Origin: an uncultured Eubacteriales bacterium
GTDB lineage: Bacteria; Bacillota; Clostridia; Oscillospirales; UBA644
DNA: 64,000 bases
Reading direction: 5' to 3'
NCBI GenBank assembly: GCA_905207625.1
Contig: CAJLLT010000009.1
Coordinates: 1-64,000, forward strand
Of the stretch, positions 35,388 through 44,284 are shown piece by piece. Under the pieces are notes generated by a model that was given only the letters and a program-made list of their open reading frames with translations, made no database searches and was not told the origin of the DNA. The translations under genes were made by a program, and so were the position numbers. Positions within the stretch are counted from its first letter, which is position 1; each line of letters opens with the position of its first letter.

Positions 35388-38300
35388 ATGGCAAGAAAAA
35401 AACTTTCCATGGACGGCAACACCGCCGCGGCGCACGTAAGTTATGCCTTTACCGAAGTCGCTGCGATCTATCCCATCACGCCTTCCAGCGTTATGGCTGA
35501 GTTGACCGATTCATGGTCCGCTACCGGATTGAAAAACATCTTCGGTGAGAAGGTCAAGGTCATGGAGATGCAGTCCGAAGCCGGTGCCGCCGGTACCGTT
35601 CACGGAAGCCTTGCGGCCGGTGCCCTGACCACCACCTTTACCGCATCCCAGGGACTTCTTCTGATGATCCCCAATATGTATAAGATCGCCGGCGAACTGC
35701 TGCCCTGCGTTATCCACGTCAGCGCACGTTGCGTCGCTTCCCACGCTCTTAACATTTTCGGCGATCACTCCGACGTTTATGCCTGCCGCCAGACCGGCTT
35801 TGCGATGCTGGCTGAGACCAATCCCCAGGAAGTTATGGATCTGGGTGCCGTTGCGCATCTGTCCGCAATAAAAGGAAGAGTTCCCTTCCTGAACTTCTTT
35901 GACGGCTTCCGTACTTCCCACGAAATACAGAAGATCGAGGTCTGGGACTACGACGAACTTGCTTCCATGATCGACAAGGACGCCGTTGCCGCATTCAGAG
36001 CACACGCTCTCAACCCCGAGCATCCCGCTCTCCGCGGTTCCGCTGAAAACGGAGATATCTTCTTCCAGCACAGAGAGGCCTGCAACAAGTACTACGATGA
36101 ACTGCCCGCAGTTGTCGAGGATTACATGAACCAGGTCAACGCGAAACTGGGTACGGATTACAAACTGTTTAACTACTACGGCGATCCCGAGGCTGACAGA
36201 GTCATAGTTGCTATGGGTTCTGTCTGCGATGTCGCTGAGGAAGTTATTGACTATATGCGTGCCGCAGGGGAGAAGGTCGGTCTTGTCAAAGTCCGTCTGT
36301 ATCGTCCCTTTGTTCCCGAAAAGCTTATCGAGGCTATTCCGAAGACTGCGAAGAAGATCGCTGTTCTCGACCGCACCAAGGAACCCGGTTCCCAGGGCGA
36401 GCCTCTGTTCCTCGACGTTGTGACCGCTCTTGCTACTCACGGCGTTCAGGCTAAGGTTGTGGGCGGACGCTACGGTCTCGGTTCCAAAGATACCACCCCC
36501 GCAAGCATCTTTGCGGTTTACGAAAACCTCAAAAAGGACGAGCCCAAGAGCAACTTCACCATCGGAATCGTTGATGACGTTACCGGACTTTCCCTTGAAG
36601 AGAAACCCGCTCCCGATACCTCTGCGAAGGGTACCATTTCCTGCAAATTCTGGGGTCTTGGCGGCGACGGTACCGTCGGTGCGAACAAGAACTCCATCAA
36701 GATCATCGGTGACCATACCGATAAATATATCCAGGCATACTTCCAGTATGACTCAAAGAAGACCGGCGGTGTGACCATTTCTCACCTGCGTTTCGGCGAC
36801 AGCCCGATCAAGTCTCCTTATTACATCAACAAGGCTGACTTCGTTGCATGTCACAACCCCTCCTACATCGTCAAGGGTTACAAGATTGTCCGTGACGTCA
36901 AGCCCGGAGGCACATTCCTGCTGAACTGCCAGTGGACTCCCGAAGAGCTTGAAAAGCATCTTCCCGACGAGACCAAGAAATATATTGCCGAAAACAACAT
37001 TCAGTTCTATACCGTAAACGCTATAGACAAGGCCCGTGAGATCGGTATGGGCAAGAGAACAAATACCATTCTCCAGTCCGCCTTCTTCAAACTTGCCAAT
37101 ATCATGCCTATCAGCGAAGCCGTTGACTACATGAAGTATATGGCAAAGAAGTCCTACTCCAAGAAGGGCGAAGCCGTAGTCAACATGAACTACGCCGCTA
37201 TCGATGCCGGTGTTGAAGCTATTGTCAAGGTCAACGTTCCCGATTCCTGGAAGAATATTCAGGTCAGAGAACAGAAGGTTGAGATCACCGGAGACCGTCC
37301 CGAACTGGTCAAGTTTGTCAAGGATATAGTAGTTCCCGTTTCCAAGATGGACGGAGATTCTCTGCCCGTTTCCGCATTTACCGATATCGTTGACGGCACT
37401 ATGCCTCAGGGTGCTGCCGCATATGAGAAGCGCGGCGTTGCGGTTGACGTTCCCGAATGGATCCCCGAAAACTGTATCCAGTGTAACTCCTGCTCCTTTG
37501 TTTGCCCCCATGCCACCATCCGTCCCTTCGCGATGACCGAAGAAGAGGCTGCAGAGGCTCCCGCAAGCACCAAGTTTGCGGATAAACCCGTCATGAAGAC
37601 CAACTACAAGTTCACCATGTCCGTAAGTCCTCTGGACTGCATGGGCTGCGCTCTTTGCGTCAAGGCTTGCCCCGTAAACAACAAGGCTGCAAAGGACGGC
37701 ACCGACAAGGTCGCTCTCCGTATGGTTCCCCAGGAAAGCCAGAGCGCACAGCAGGCGGCATTTGACTACGCCGTTGCCAATGTTTCCGAGAAGCCTGAGC
37801 TTATAAACAACACTGTCAAGGGCAGCCAGTTCAAGCAGCCTCTGCTTGAGTTCTCCGGCTCCTGCGCTGGTTGTGCCGAGACCTCCTATGCGAGACTTAT
37901 AACTCAGCTCTTCGGCGAAAGAATGTATATTTCCAACGCTACCGGATGCTCTTCCATCTGGGGTGGTTCCGCTCCCGCTACTCCTTACACCGTAAACCGT
38001 GAGACCAAGAAAGGTCCCGCGTGGGCAAACTCCCTGTTTGAGGATAACGCCGAACACGGTCTTGGTATGTACCTGGGACAGAAAGCCATCAGAGAAAAGC
38101 TTATCAGCTATGTCAAAGAGCTTTCCGAAAAGGTTGAAGATGCCGATAAGAAGGCAATTATTGACGAATATCTGAATACCGTTGATGACGGTAAGGCAAA
38201 CTCCGCTGCTGCCGAGAAGCTTGTCAACATGCTTGAGAATTGCGGCTGCGACTGCGAACTCAGAGCAAAGATACTCGATGAAAAGGACTACCTCGCCAAG

Positions 38301-38966
38301 AAGTCCGTATGGATCTTCGGTGGTGACGGCTGGGCTTATGATATCGGCTTCGGAGGTCTTGACCATGTTCTTGCTTCCGGTGAAGATGTAAACGTCATGG
38401 TGTTCGATACCGAAGTGTACTCCAACACCGGCGGACAGGCTTCCAAGGCTTCCAATATCGGTCAGGTTGCTCAGTTCGCTGCCGCAGGTAAGGCGATAGG
38501 CAAGAAGAATCTCGCCGAAATCGCAATGTCCTACGGTTATGTATATGTAGCTCAGATCGCCATGGGCGCCGATATGAACCAGACTCTCAAGGCTATGTCC
38601 GAGGCTGAAGCATATCACGGTCCGTCTCTGATCATCGGCTATGCACCCTGCGAAATGCACGGTGTCAAGGGCGGTATGACCAACTGCCAGCTGGAGATGA
38701 AGAGAGCGGTCGATGCCGGTTACTGGCAGATGTTCAGGTTCAATCCTGCGCTGAAGCTTGAAGGCAAGAACCCCTTCACCATAGACAGCAAGGCTCCCAC
38801 CGCCGATTACAAGCAGTTCATTGAGAGTGAGACCCGTTACAGCCGTCTTGAACTTGCGTTCCCCGACAGGGCGGCGGTTCTCTTTGACAAGGCTGAGCAG
38901 GCTGCAAAAGACAAGTATGCCAGAATGCTCAAACTCAAAGAACTTTACGAAGTCAGCGATAAATAA
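35388..38966 (+). CDS. nifJ: pyruvate:ferredoxin (flavodoxin) oxidoreductase
   Basis: Oxidizes pyruvate with CoA to acetyl-CoA and CO2 and reduces ferredoxin, a central energy step in anaerobes. The 1192-residue single chain fuses all domains: the N-terminal pyrimidine-binding domain (AYAFTEVAAIYPITPSS-like start), the CoA and gamma domains (KFWGLGGDGTVGANKNS near residue 422), two [4Fe-4S] motifs (CIQCNSCSFVCP near 695 and CMGCALCVKACP near 750), and the C-terminal thiamine diphosphate domain with cysteines CSGSCAGCAETSY near 825 and GDGWAYDIGFGGLDHV near 980. Codon use is strongly biased toward C-ending codons, as in very highly expressed genes. It is monocistronic with a strong ribosome site and terminator. 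Confidence 0.97.
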   Translation: MARKKLSMDGNTAAAHVSYAFTEVAAIYPITPSSVMAELTDSWSATGLKNIFGEKVKVMEMQSEAGAAGTVHGSLAAGALTTTFTASQGLLLMIPNMYKIAGELLPCVIHVSARCVASHALNIFGDHSDVYACRQTGFAMLAETNPQEVMDLGAVAHLSAIKGRVPFLNFFDGFRTSHEIQKIEVWDYDELASMIDKDAVAAFRAHALNPEHPALRGSAENGDIFFQHREACNKYYDELPAVVEDYMNQVNAKLGTDYKLFNYYGDPEADRVIVAMGSVCDVAEEVIDYMRAAGEKVGLVKVRLYRPFVPEKLIEAIPKTAKKIAVLDRTKEPGSQGEPLFLDVVTALATHGVQAKVVGGRYGLGSKDTTPASIFAVYENLKKDEPKSNFTIGIVDDVTGLSLEEKPAPDTSAKGTISCKFWGLGGDGTVGANKNSIKIIGDHTDKYIQAYFQYDSKKTGGVTISHLRFGDSPIKSPYYINKADFVACHNPSYIVKGYKIVRDVKPGGTFLLNCQWTPEELEKHLPDETKKYIAENNIQFYTVNAIDKAREIGMGKRTNTILQSAFFKLANIMPISEAVDYMKYMAKKSYSKKGEAVVNMNYAAIDAGVEAIVKVNVPDSWKNIQVREQKVEITGDRPELVKFVKDIVVPVSKMDGDSLPVSAFTDIVDGTMPQGAAAYEKRGVAVDVPEWIPENCIQCNSCSFVCPHATIRPFAMTEEEAAEAPASTKFADKPVMKTNYKFTMSVSPLDCMGCALCVKACPVNNKAAKDGTDKVALRMVPQESQSAQQAAFDYAVANVSEKPELINNTVKGSQFKQPLLEFSGSCAGCAETSYARLITQLFGERMYISNATGCSSIWGGSAPATPYTVNRETKKGPAWANSLFEDNAEHGLGMYLGQKAIREKLISYVKELSEKVEDADKKAIIDEYLNTVDDGKANSAAAEKLVNMLENCGCDCELRAKILDEKDYLAKKSVWIFGGDGWAYDIGFGGLDHVLASGEDVNVMVFDTEVYSNTGGQASKASNIGQVAQFAAAGKAIGKKNLAEIAMSYGYVYVAQIAMGADMNQTLKAMSEAEAYHGPSLIIGYAPCEMHGVKGGMTNCQLEMKRAVDAGYWQMFRFNPALKLEGKNPFTIDSKAPTADYKQFIESETRYSRLELAFPDRAAVLFDKAEQAAKDKYARMLKLKELYEVSDK

Positions 38967-38981
38967 GAGTTTTCTTACTCC

Positions 38982-39014
38982 AAGAGGACACACTTCCCGG
39001 TGTGTCCTCTTTTG
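38982..39014 (+). terminator. terminator after nifJ
   Basis: AAGAGGACACAC pairs with GTGTGTCCTCTT around TTCCCG, followed by TT. Confidence 0.9.
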
Positions 39015-39043
39015 CGTCCCGTTACGACAGGTTTCGACATTAC

Positions 39044-39073
39044 TTGACAATTCGGGGGGAGATGTGTTATAAT
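39044..39073 (+). promoter_or_regulatory. consensus promoter in front of hairpin repeat 1
   Basis: TTGACA (39044-39049), 18 nt ending TGT, TATAAT (39068-39073). Transcription should start at about 39080, exactly where the repeat begins. Confidence 0.8.
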
Positions 39074-39079
39074 ATGCGC

Positions 39080-39180
39080 ATCGGACGCTTTGCGTCCCCA
39101 ATGCGGAGCATTGCACCGACAGAGTCGGTGGATGCGCTGTTGACGGCGTCGCAAAAATGCCCTTGCAAGCAAGCATTTTT
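39080..39180 (+). ncRNA. candidate small structured RNA, repeat copy 1
   Basis: The predicted transcript holds three back-to-back hairpins, each with a 3-nt loop: GGACGC-TTT-GCGTCC, CAATGC-GGA-GCATTG and CACCGAC-AGA-GTCGGTG (39083-39130). It ends in a terminator-like hairpin AAAAATGC...GCATTTTT (39153-39180). Promoter, start and end agree with a transcript of about 100 nt without a long reading frame. I do not recognize it as a known RNA family. Confidence 0.5.
39081..39170 (+). repeat. 90-bp direct repeat, copy 1
   Basis: Almost identical to 39203-39292, offset 122 bp. The visible differences fall in the hairpin loop (AGA here, GGG in copy 2), while the stems are unchanged. Confidence 0.92.
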
Positions 39181-39185
39181 ACTCC

Positions 39186-39194
39186 TGGTATAAT
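39186..39194 (+). promoter_or_regulatory. extended -10 element in front of hairpin repeat 2
   Basis: TGGTATAAT at 39186-39194. The -35 region is poor (TTGCAA with 20-nt spacing). The predicted start near 39201 again coincides with the beginning of the repeat copy. Confidence 0.5.
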
Positions 39195-39202
39195 ATGCTG
39201 AA

Positions 39203-39292
39203 TCGGACGCTTTGCGTCCCCAATGCGGAGCATTGCACCGACGGGGTCGGTGGATGCGCTGTTGACGGCGTCGCAAAAATGCCCTTGCAAGC
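39203..39292 (+). repeat. 90-bp direct repeat, copy 2
   Basis: Second copy of the multi-hairpin unit. The sequence after it diverges (GCCGACTTTTC), so the terminator-like hairpin of copy 1 is lost and transcription could continue into the LRR gene 105 bp downstream. The 430-bp stretch 38967-39396 holds only the nifJ terminator and these repeat units. Confidence 0.9.
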
Positions 39293-39396
39293 CGACTTTT
39301 CATTTTTCCGCTGGAATCTGTTGGCCGGATTTTTGATTAATGATTCCGGACCCGGTTTTTCGTATATTGTAAAATAATCGATGTTGAGGTTGAAAT

Positions 39397-41601
39397 ATGA
39401 AAAAACTGATCTTTATTTCGGTCATACTGCTCCTTATGGGAGCGGCTGTTTCAGCCTGTGCCGGGAAACGTTCCTATAAAAGTCTTGAAAAAGATATACT
39501 GGGGAGCCTTATTGACGAGATTGAGAACTACCCGTTTGATACGTCTTCGAGAAACAGGTATGAAAGCATCCGGTCTGTGTATGAAAACCCGGCTTCTTCC
39601 GTATCTCAGGTTGCGGAAGCCATAGAATCCATATCAGATCTGAAAAGTTCCGTTCTCGGAAAAGCCGTTGCTTTTTCCGATTTGGCGTTTGAAGCCGCCG
39701 TAAAGGAAAATCTCGGTATAAGCGCCGGGGCAAAAATTCTGTATTCGGACATTCAGTTCGTAACAAAGCTCGATCTGTCGTACAAGGGCGGGATCAAGAT
39801 AGTTTCTATTTCGGATATCGCAAAATTCCCCCTGTTGCGGACGGTGGATCTCAGCGGTAACGAGATATATTCCGTCGAGGTTCTTTCGTCAATGTCCGGG
39901 CTTGAATCCGTTAATCTTTCCGGGGCACTGAAGAACCCTGATCTAAGTGTATTTCCGGTAATCTCCGGACTGAAAAAACTCGATATATCTTTTAACGGGA
40001 TATCGGATATAAGTGCCCTTGAGGGGGCAAAAGGTCTCGAATATCTCAATGTTTCGGGCAATCCGGTGCAGACGTTCTCTCCTCTGAAGCGGTCGGAAAA
40101 TCTCAAGACCCTTGTTTTTACCGATTCCGTGGTTGCGTATCCGGAGGAAATTGCTCTGATCGGCTCTCTTACCGGACTTGATCTCTCCGGTTCCGAGTTT
40201 CCCCGGGGAGTGGATTTCTCCTTATTTTCCGGAATATCCGAACTCAAACTCAACCGTGTTTCCTTGGACAATTTTTCCGGAATATCCTCCCTTACGGGAC
40301 TTACATCTCTTTCCCTGAGGGAATCGGGGCTGAGGGACATCTCCTTCTGCGGTGATCTCACGTCTCTGGCATTTCTTGACGTGTCCGGGAATGCAATAAC
40401 CGATATTTCAGCTCTCAACGGGCTTTCGGATCTGGTGAGCCTCAATGCGGCATCGAATAAACTCAGTTCAGCTGTTCTGACCGGGCTGGAGGGGCTTATG
40501 TCTGTGGATCTTTCCGCCAACGTCCTGACTTCTGTGACCTTTGCCGGATCCTTTCCCGTGCTTTCAAAAGTCGATATTTCGCATAATAAACTCTCCTCTG
40601 TAAGCCTTGGGGGAAGCGAATACCTTGAGTATCTCGATCTTTCCTCCAATGCCGTTTCCGACGTGTCATTCCTGTCTTTTTACCGCAATCTCAGAAAGCT
40701 TTATCTTGCGGACAATGATATTGCGGATTTTGATCTGTCCTCCTGCTCCAGGCTTACGGAGATAGATCTGTCCGGATGTCCGGTGGTTTCCGCAAAGGGA
40801 GTAACGGGACTGGCAAATCTGACGAAACTGAATATATATTCCACCAAACTTACCGATGTGGAGGGGATGGAGACCCTTTCATCCCTGCGTGAACTGACCA
40901 TACGCCTTTCGAAAGTCAAGAATTACGTACCTCTGGCTGGACTTTCCGGACTTGAAAGCTTCACCGTTTACGGGGCAACTTCAGACATATGGAACATTAT
41001 CGACGGTTTCCGTGAACTGAAACAGCTTGAGATCAGAAACTGCTATATGGAATCCGTTCGTGTCAGCGGGCTTGAAAAGCTTGAAACGCTGACCGTTTCC
41101 GGATGCAGCAACCTTACCACAGTCTCCTCGGTTAAAGATCTTCCTTCTCTTAAAAGTTATATTGTGGATTCGGGGAAGATAACTGCACCTATGGTGGCGG
41201 ATTTTCCGGCACTTGAAACACTCAGACTCTCCGGATGCGGAGTTACCGACGTTTCGGGAATAAGAGAGTTGCAGTCTCTTCAGATATTGGATCTTTCTCA
41301 TAATAAGCTGAAATCCCTCGCTTTGTACGATTTTCCGAGACTTCGGTCCCTTGATCTCTCGTACTGCTCCCTTAAATCCATTGCAGGACTCACTGTTTAC
41401 CATTCCGGAATCAGCCTGAACCTGAGGAACAATTCCATAAGGGATATCAGTATCCTTCCGGAGCTGTTCAGTTCTCTGGAGACACTTGATCTGTCCAATA
41501 ATAAAATAAGTGATTTTTCCGCTCTGGACGGCATTGAGATATCCGACGTTGCTTTTTCGGGTAATAAGTCCGAGTATTATTCCAACGGAGGCGCAAGGTG
41601 A
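39397..41601 (+). CDS. leucine-rich-repeat lipoprotein
   Basis: A 734-residue surface lipoprotein. The signal peptide ends in lipobox VSAC (cysteine near residue 21), a short helical region follows (residues 25-90), and from about residue 105 to the end it is a chain of some two dozen SDS22/internalin-like leucine-rich repeats of about 22 residues (for example LEYLDLSSNAVSDVSFLS and LTSLSLRESGLRDISF). No cell-wall sorting signal follows, so the lipid anchor is the only attachment. LRR surface proteins usually bind proteins or glycans, and the target here is unknown. Its stop overlaps the start of the next gene. Confidence 0.88.
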   Translation: MKKLIFISVILLLMGAAVSACAGKRSYKSLEKDILGSLIDEIENYPFDTSSRNRYESIRSVYENPASSVSQVAEAIESISDLKSSVLGKAVAFSDLAFEAAVKENLGISAGAKILYSDIQFVTKLDLSYKGGIKIVSISDIAKFPLLRTVDLSGNEIYSVEVLSSMSGLESVNLSGALKNPDLSVFPVISGLKKLDISFNGISDISALEGAKGLEYLNVSGNPVQTFSPLKRSENLKTLVFTDSVVAYPEEIALIGSLTGLDLSGSEFPRGVDFSLFSGISELKLNRVSLDNFSGISSLTGLTSLSLRESGLRDISFCGDLTSLAFLDVSGNAITDISALNGLSDLVSLNAASNKLSSAVLTGLEGLMSVDLSANVLTSVTFAGSFPVLSKVDISHNKLSSVSLGGSEYLEYLDLSSNAVSDVSFLSFYRNLRKLYLADNDIADFDLSSCSRLTEIDLSGCPVVSAKGVTGLANLTKLNIYSTKLTDVEGMETLSSLRELTIRLSKVKNYVPLAGLSGLESFTVYGATSDIWNIIDGFRELKQLEIRNCYMESVRVSGLEKLETLTVSGCSNLTTVSSVKDLPSLKSYIVDSGKITAPMVADFPALETLRLSGCGVTDVSGIRELQSLQILDLSHNKLKSLALYDFPRLRSLDLSYCSLKSIAGLTVYHSGISLNLRNNSIRDISILPELFSSLETLDLSNNKISDFSALDGIEISDVAFSGNKSEYYSNGGAR

Positions 41602-42116
41602 ATAATAAAGATAATTATACTGAGATATATAAGAACAAAAGCAGATCTTCCGCTCCGGTCCTTTCCGTGATTATTGCCTGCGGTGTGGCTTTTTATATCA
41701 TATCGGTATCCGGGATAAAGGATTATGTATGGGTCTTTCAGACTGCCGTTCTCCTTGCGGCGGCGGTGGGAATATACTTTTTGCTCCGCATACGTTTTTA
41801 CGAATACGTCTATTCCGTTTCCGACGGGGAAATCAGTGTGGTCCTGCGTATATCCGGCGGTAAGGAACAAACCGTGTGCCTCTTTTCCGGAGACCTTATT
41901 CGCGGCATATACGATATCTCGGAGGTTCCGGTAAAGGTACTGAAAAAACAGAACGGGATCAAAACCGTCTATAACTGTACCGGTAGTTTTGCGCCCGGGA
42001 AGGGAACCGCAGTTGTGTTTTCGGAACCTGGAAAGAATTCTTTGTCACTTCTTGTTTTCTGTCCCGGCACAAAGTTTTTACAAATTATCTCCGGAAAAAG
42101 TGTTGACAAAGACTGA
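41598..42116 (+). CDS. two-span membrane protein of unknown function, coupled to the LRR gene
   Basis: A 172-residue protein starting at a GTG that overlaps the LRR stop (GTGA), with GGAGG just upstream, so it is translationally coupled. Two adjacent membrane spans (residues 20-36 and 42-58) are followed by a cytoplasmic-looking domain of about 110 residues with alternating strands (YVYSVSDGEISVVLRISGG, QNGIKTVYNCTGSF). The shape resembles PH-like small membrane proteins, but I do not recognize the family. The 3' end contains the infC promoter. Confidence 0.65.
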   Translation: MNNKDNYTEIYKNKSRSSAPVLSVIIACGVAFYIISVSGIKDYVWVFQTAVLLAAAVGIYFLLRIRFYEYVYSVSDGEISVVLRISGGKEQTVCLFSGDLIRGIYDISEVPVKVLKKQNGIKTVYNCTGSFAPGKGTAVVFSEPGKNSLSLLVFCPGTKFLQIISGKSVDKD

Positions 42117-42131
42117 AAATTATGGTATAAT
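42103..42131 (+). promoter_or_regulatory. consensus sigma-A promoter of infC-rpmI-rplT
   Basis: TTGACA (42103-42108), 17 nt ending TGG, TATAAT (42126-42131). The -35 box lies inside the end of the preceding gene. Confidence 0.92.
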
Positions 42132-42137
42132 ACCCGA

Positions 42138-42267
42138 GTAATAAAGTAGAACCTGTTCTCACCTTGGCGACGATGCCGCCGGGTCAATATTTCTCGCAAC
42201 GGCTGCTCTTCGACGGCCTGACGACCGAAATATCCGACGGTGAACTGTGGTTCGCCGTCATTTTTTT
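42138..42267 (+). promoter_or_regulatory. infC/L20-type autoregulatory leader with terminator
   Basis: A structured leader upstream of infC-rpmI-rplT, in the position of the Firmicute L20 leader, where free L20 promotes termination. ATATTTC (near 42187) can pair with GAAATAT (near 42227). GACGGC (42212-42217) can pair with the 3' arm of the terminator, giving an antiterminator. The terminator itself is GACGGTGAAC with GTTCGCCGTC followed by seven T (42236-42267). Assignment to the L20 family rests on position and layout; I could not run a covariance model. Confidence 0.72.
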
Positions 42268-42330
42268 GCGAAAGGGAGACCTTACGCACTGGTTTTACGA
42301 TATCGTATGTTATCTTGGAGGTGTTTGACT

Positions 42331-42849
42331 ATCAACGCAAAGGGTATGCAAGTTAATGAGGAGATCCGTGATACACAGATCCGCCTTGTGGGCAGTGACG
42401 GCGCTCAGCTGGGAATCGTTTCGGCTAAGGAAGCGCAGAAGCTTGCCATCAACAAAGGTCTTGACCTGGTGAAGATCGCGCCGCAGGCTACTCCGCCTGT
42501 GTGCAAACTCATGGACTACAGCAAGTACTGCTTCGAGCAGGCAAAGCGTGAAAAGGAAGCAAAGAAAAATCAGAAGGTCGTTGACATCAAGGAAGTTCAG
42601 CTTTCCGTCAAGATCGAGGACCATGATTTCAATACAAAATTGAATCACGGTAAGCGTTTTCTTACGGGCGGCGATAAGGTGAAGGTCTCTCTCCGCTTCA
42701 GGAGCAGGGAAATTCAGCATCCTGAATTCGGTACCGAACTGATGCAGAGATTTGCCGCCGGATGCGCAGAAGTCGGGGTTATTGAGAAACAGCCCAAGCT
42801 CGACGGCAGGAACATGATCATGGTTCTTGCCCCCAAGCCTGTCAAATAG
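42331..42849 (+). CDS. infC: translation initiation factor IF-3
   Basis: Binds the 30S subunit and controls start-codon fidelity. The 172-residue protein has the typical opening [32 protein letters not shown], and the C-terminal domain with [20 protein letters not shown]. No ATG is suitably placed: GGAGG (42317-42321) is nine bases before ATC at 42331, while the ATG at 42346 has no usable ribosome site. I therefore infer an ATC start. infC in many bacteria starts with a rare AUU/AUC/AUA codon, so that IF-3 represses its own synthesis. A longer ATG-started frame would run back into the terminator. Confidence 0.95.
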   Translation: MNAKGMQVNEEIRDTQIRLVGSDGAQLGIVSAKEAQKLAINKGLDLVKIAPQATPPVCKLMDYSKYCFEQAKREKEAKKNQKVVDIKEVQLSVKIEDHDFNTKLNHGKRFLTGGDKVKVSLRFRSREIQHPEFGTELMQRFAAGCAEVGVIEKQPKLDGRNMIMVLAPKPVK

Positions 42850-42886
42850 TCAAACAGCGAAAACAGAAGTTAGGAGTTGTAAAACG

Positions 42887-43093
42887 ATGGCTAAGTCATG
42901 CAAACTTAAGTCCCACAGAGGTGCCGCTAAGAGATTCAAAGTTCTTAAGAGCGGAAAAGTAAAGATCTTCCGTGCAAAGAGAAGACATATTCTTGCCAAG
43001 AAGACCACGAAATTCAAGAGAGGTCTGCGTAAATCTGCTTACGCGGATTCTACGAATGCGCCGACAGTCAAGAAGCTGCTCCCGTATTCTTAA
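42887..43093 (+). CDS. rpmI: 50S ribosomal protein L35
   Basis: A 68-residue basic protein beginning [18 protein letters not shown] and carrying the family-typical [19 protein letters not shown]. The ATG at 42887 follows TAGGAG by about ten bases. It is the second gene of the infC operon, which is subject to L20 control in Firmicutes. Confidence 0.97.
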   Translation: MAKSCKLKSHRGAAKRFKVLKSGKVKIFRAKRRHILAKKTTKFKRGLRKSAYADSTNAPTVKKLLPYS

Positions 43094-43122
43094 TCGAGTG
43101 AAAGAAAAGGAGATTTTAAATC

Positions 43123-43476
43123 ATGGCTAGAGTAAAAGGCGCAATGATGACTCGCAAGAGACATAAGAAGATACTGAAACTTGCAAAGGGATACTTCGGA
43201 GCTAAATCCAAGCTCTTCAGAACCGCTAATCAGGCTGTTATGAAGTCCCTGACCTACGCTTATACCGGCAGAAAACTCAAGAAGAGAGATTACCGTTCTC
43301 TTTGGATCACCCGTATCTCTGCTGAAGCGAAGGCAAACGGCATCAACTATTCCAGATTTATGAACGGACTCAAGAAGGCCGGCATAACCCTGAACAGAAA
43401 GATGCTTGCAGAACTTGCCGTTTCCGATAAAGAAGCATTTGCCGCACTGGTCGGAAAAGCAAAAGCTGCCCTGTAA
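43123..43476 (+). CDS. rplT: 50S ribosomal protein L20
   Basis: A 117-residue protein starting [20 protein letters not shown], with [22 protein letters not shown]. It is an assembly protein for 23S rRNA and the likely repressor acting on the leader at 42138. AAAGGAG precedes it, and a terminator follows. Confidence 0.97.
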   Translation: MARVKGAMMTRKRHKKILKLAKGYFGAKSKLFRTANQAVMKSLTYAYTGRKLKKRDYRSLWITRISAEAKANGINYSRFMNGLKKAGITLNRKMLAELAVSDKEAFAALVGKAKAAL

Positions 43477-43494
43477 AGCAATTTAATATCGCTT

Positions 43495-43524
43495 AAACGG
43501 AGATCTTTCTACAGGTCTCCGTTT
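43495..43524 (+). terminator. terminator of the infC operon
   Basis: AAACGGAGA pairs with TCTCCGTTT around a 12-nt loop. The T-run is short. Confidence 0.7.
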
Positions 43525-43555
43525 ACTTGTGCATATCTTTCCGTGGGAGAGCTTT

Positions 43556-44284
43556 ATGAACGATATTCTCGGCATTACACGAAGCGCTGTTGACCTTTAT
43601 GGTATGATAAACGACGGTGATACCGTTGCCGTCGGCTGTTCAGGTGGGAAGGACTCCACCCTGTTGCTGCTGACTTTGCACCGTCTGGGCATGTTTTATC
43701 CGAAGAAATTCCGGCTGATGGGACTTACGGTGGATATAGGCGCCGGTGCGGATTATACTCCGCTGAGTCGCTTTTGCGGAGAACTGGGCATAGAATATCA
43801 TGTCAGGGACACAAATATCCGCCGGATCGTTTTTGATGTCCGGAAGGAAACAAACCCCTGCTCCCTCTGCTCAAAGATGCGCCGCGGCGCATTGAACAAT
43901 TTCGCTGCGGAAATGGGCGCGAACAAGGTCGCCCTTGCCCACCACCGGGACGATGCCGTTCAGACGCTGATGCTCAATCTTGTTCATGAGGGCAGAATCG
44001 GATGTTTTCAGCCGGTTACATATCTGAGCCGGAAAGACCTTACCGTTATCCGTCCGTTTATTCTGATTCCGGAAATCGATCTTATTCAGCAGGCGAAGGA
44101 AACGGGTATTCCCGTCATCAGGAACTTCTGCGGAGTTGACGGGGACACCGAAAGGGAAAGCATGAAACAGCTGCTTTCGGATATGGAACAGCGTTATCCC
44201 GGAGTCACAAAACGTATGTTCGGTGCAATAAAACGTTCGGAGCTGAAAGGCTGGGGCACAGATCAGGAGGATAAGAATGAATAA
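43556..44284 (+). CDS. TtcA-like PP-loop tRNA thiolation enzyme
   Basis: A 242-residue N-type ATP pyrophosphatase. The PP-loop GCSGGKDSTLL is near residue 28. A CxxC pair (CSLCSKMRRGAL) is near residue 103, and HHRDDAVQTLMLNLVHEGRI near 124 matches the TtcA family, which makes 2-thiocytidine at tRNA position 32 through an iron-sulfur cluster. The start at 43556 has GGGAG upstream. It overlaps tmk by eight bases. The closely related TtuA thiolates uridine 54, so the exact target is unproven. Confidence 0.85.
   Translation: MNDILGITRSAVDLYGMINDGDTVAVGCSGGKDSTLLLLTLHRLGMFYPKKFRLMGLTVDIGAGADYTPLSRFCGELGIEYHVRDTNIRRIVFDVRKETNPCSLCSKMRRGALNNFAAEMGANKVALAHHRDDAVQTLMLNLVHEGRIGCFQPVTYLSRKDLTVIRPFILIPEIDLIQQAKETGIPVIRNFCGVDGDTERESMKQLLSDMEQRYPGVTKRMFGAIKRSELKGWGTDQEDKNE

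Noticed and set aside
36753..39290. 845-codon open frame antisense to nifJ
   Set aside because: It mirrors the strongly biased codons of nifJ, has no ribosome site and no domain I recognize. nifJ on the other strand is certain. Two further antisense frames (35511-36716 and 48813-50624 opposite pckG) have the same cause.
39081..39292. Possible CRISPR array
   Set aside because: There are only two copies, each 90 bp with internal hairpins, and one 32-bp gap. No cas genes are in the window.
42247..42330. Longer infC start at an upstream ATG/GTG
   Set aside because: It would place the start within the leader terminator, and the extra residues are unlike any IF-3 N-terminus.
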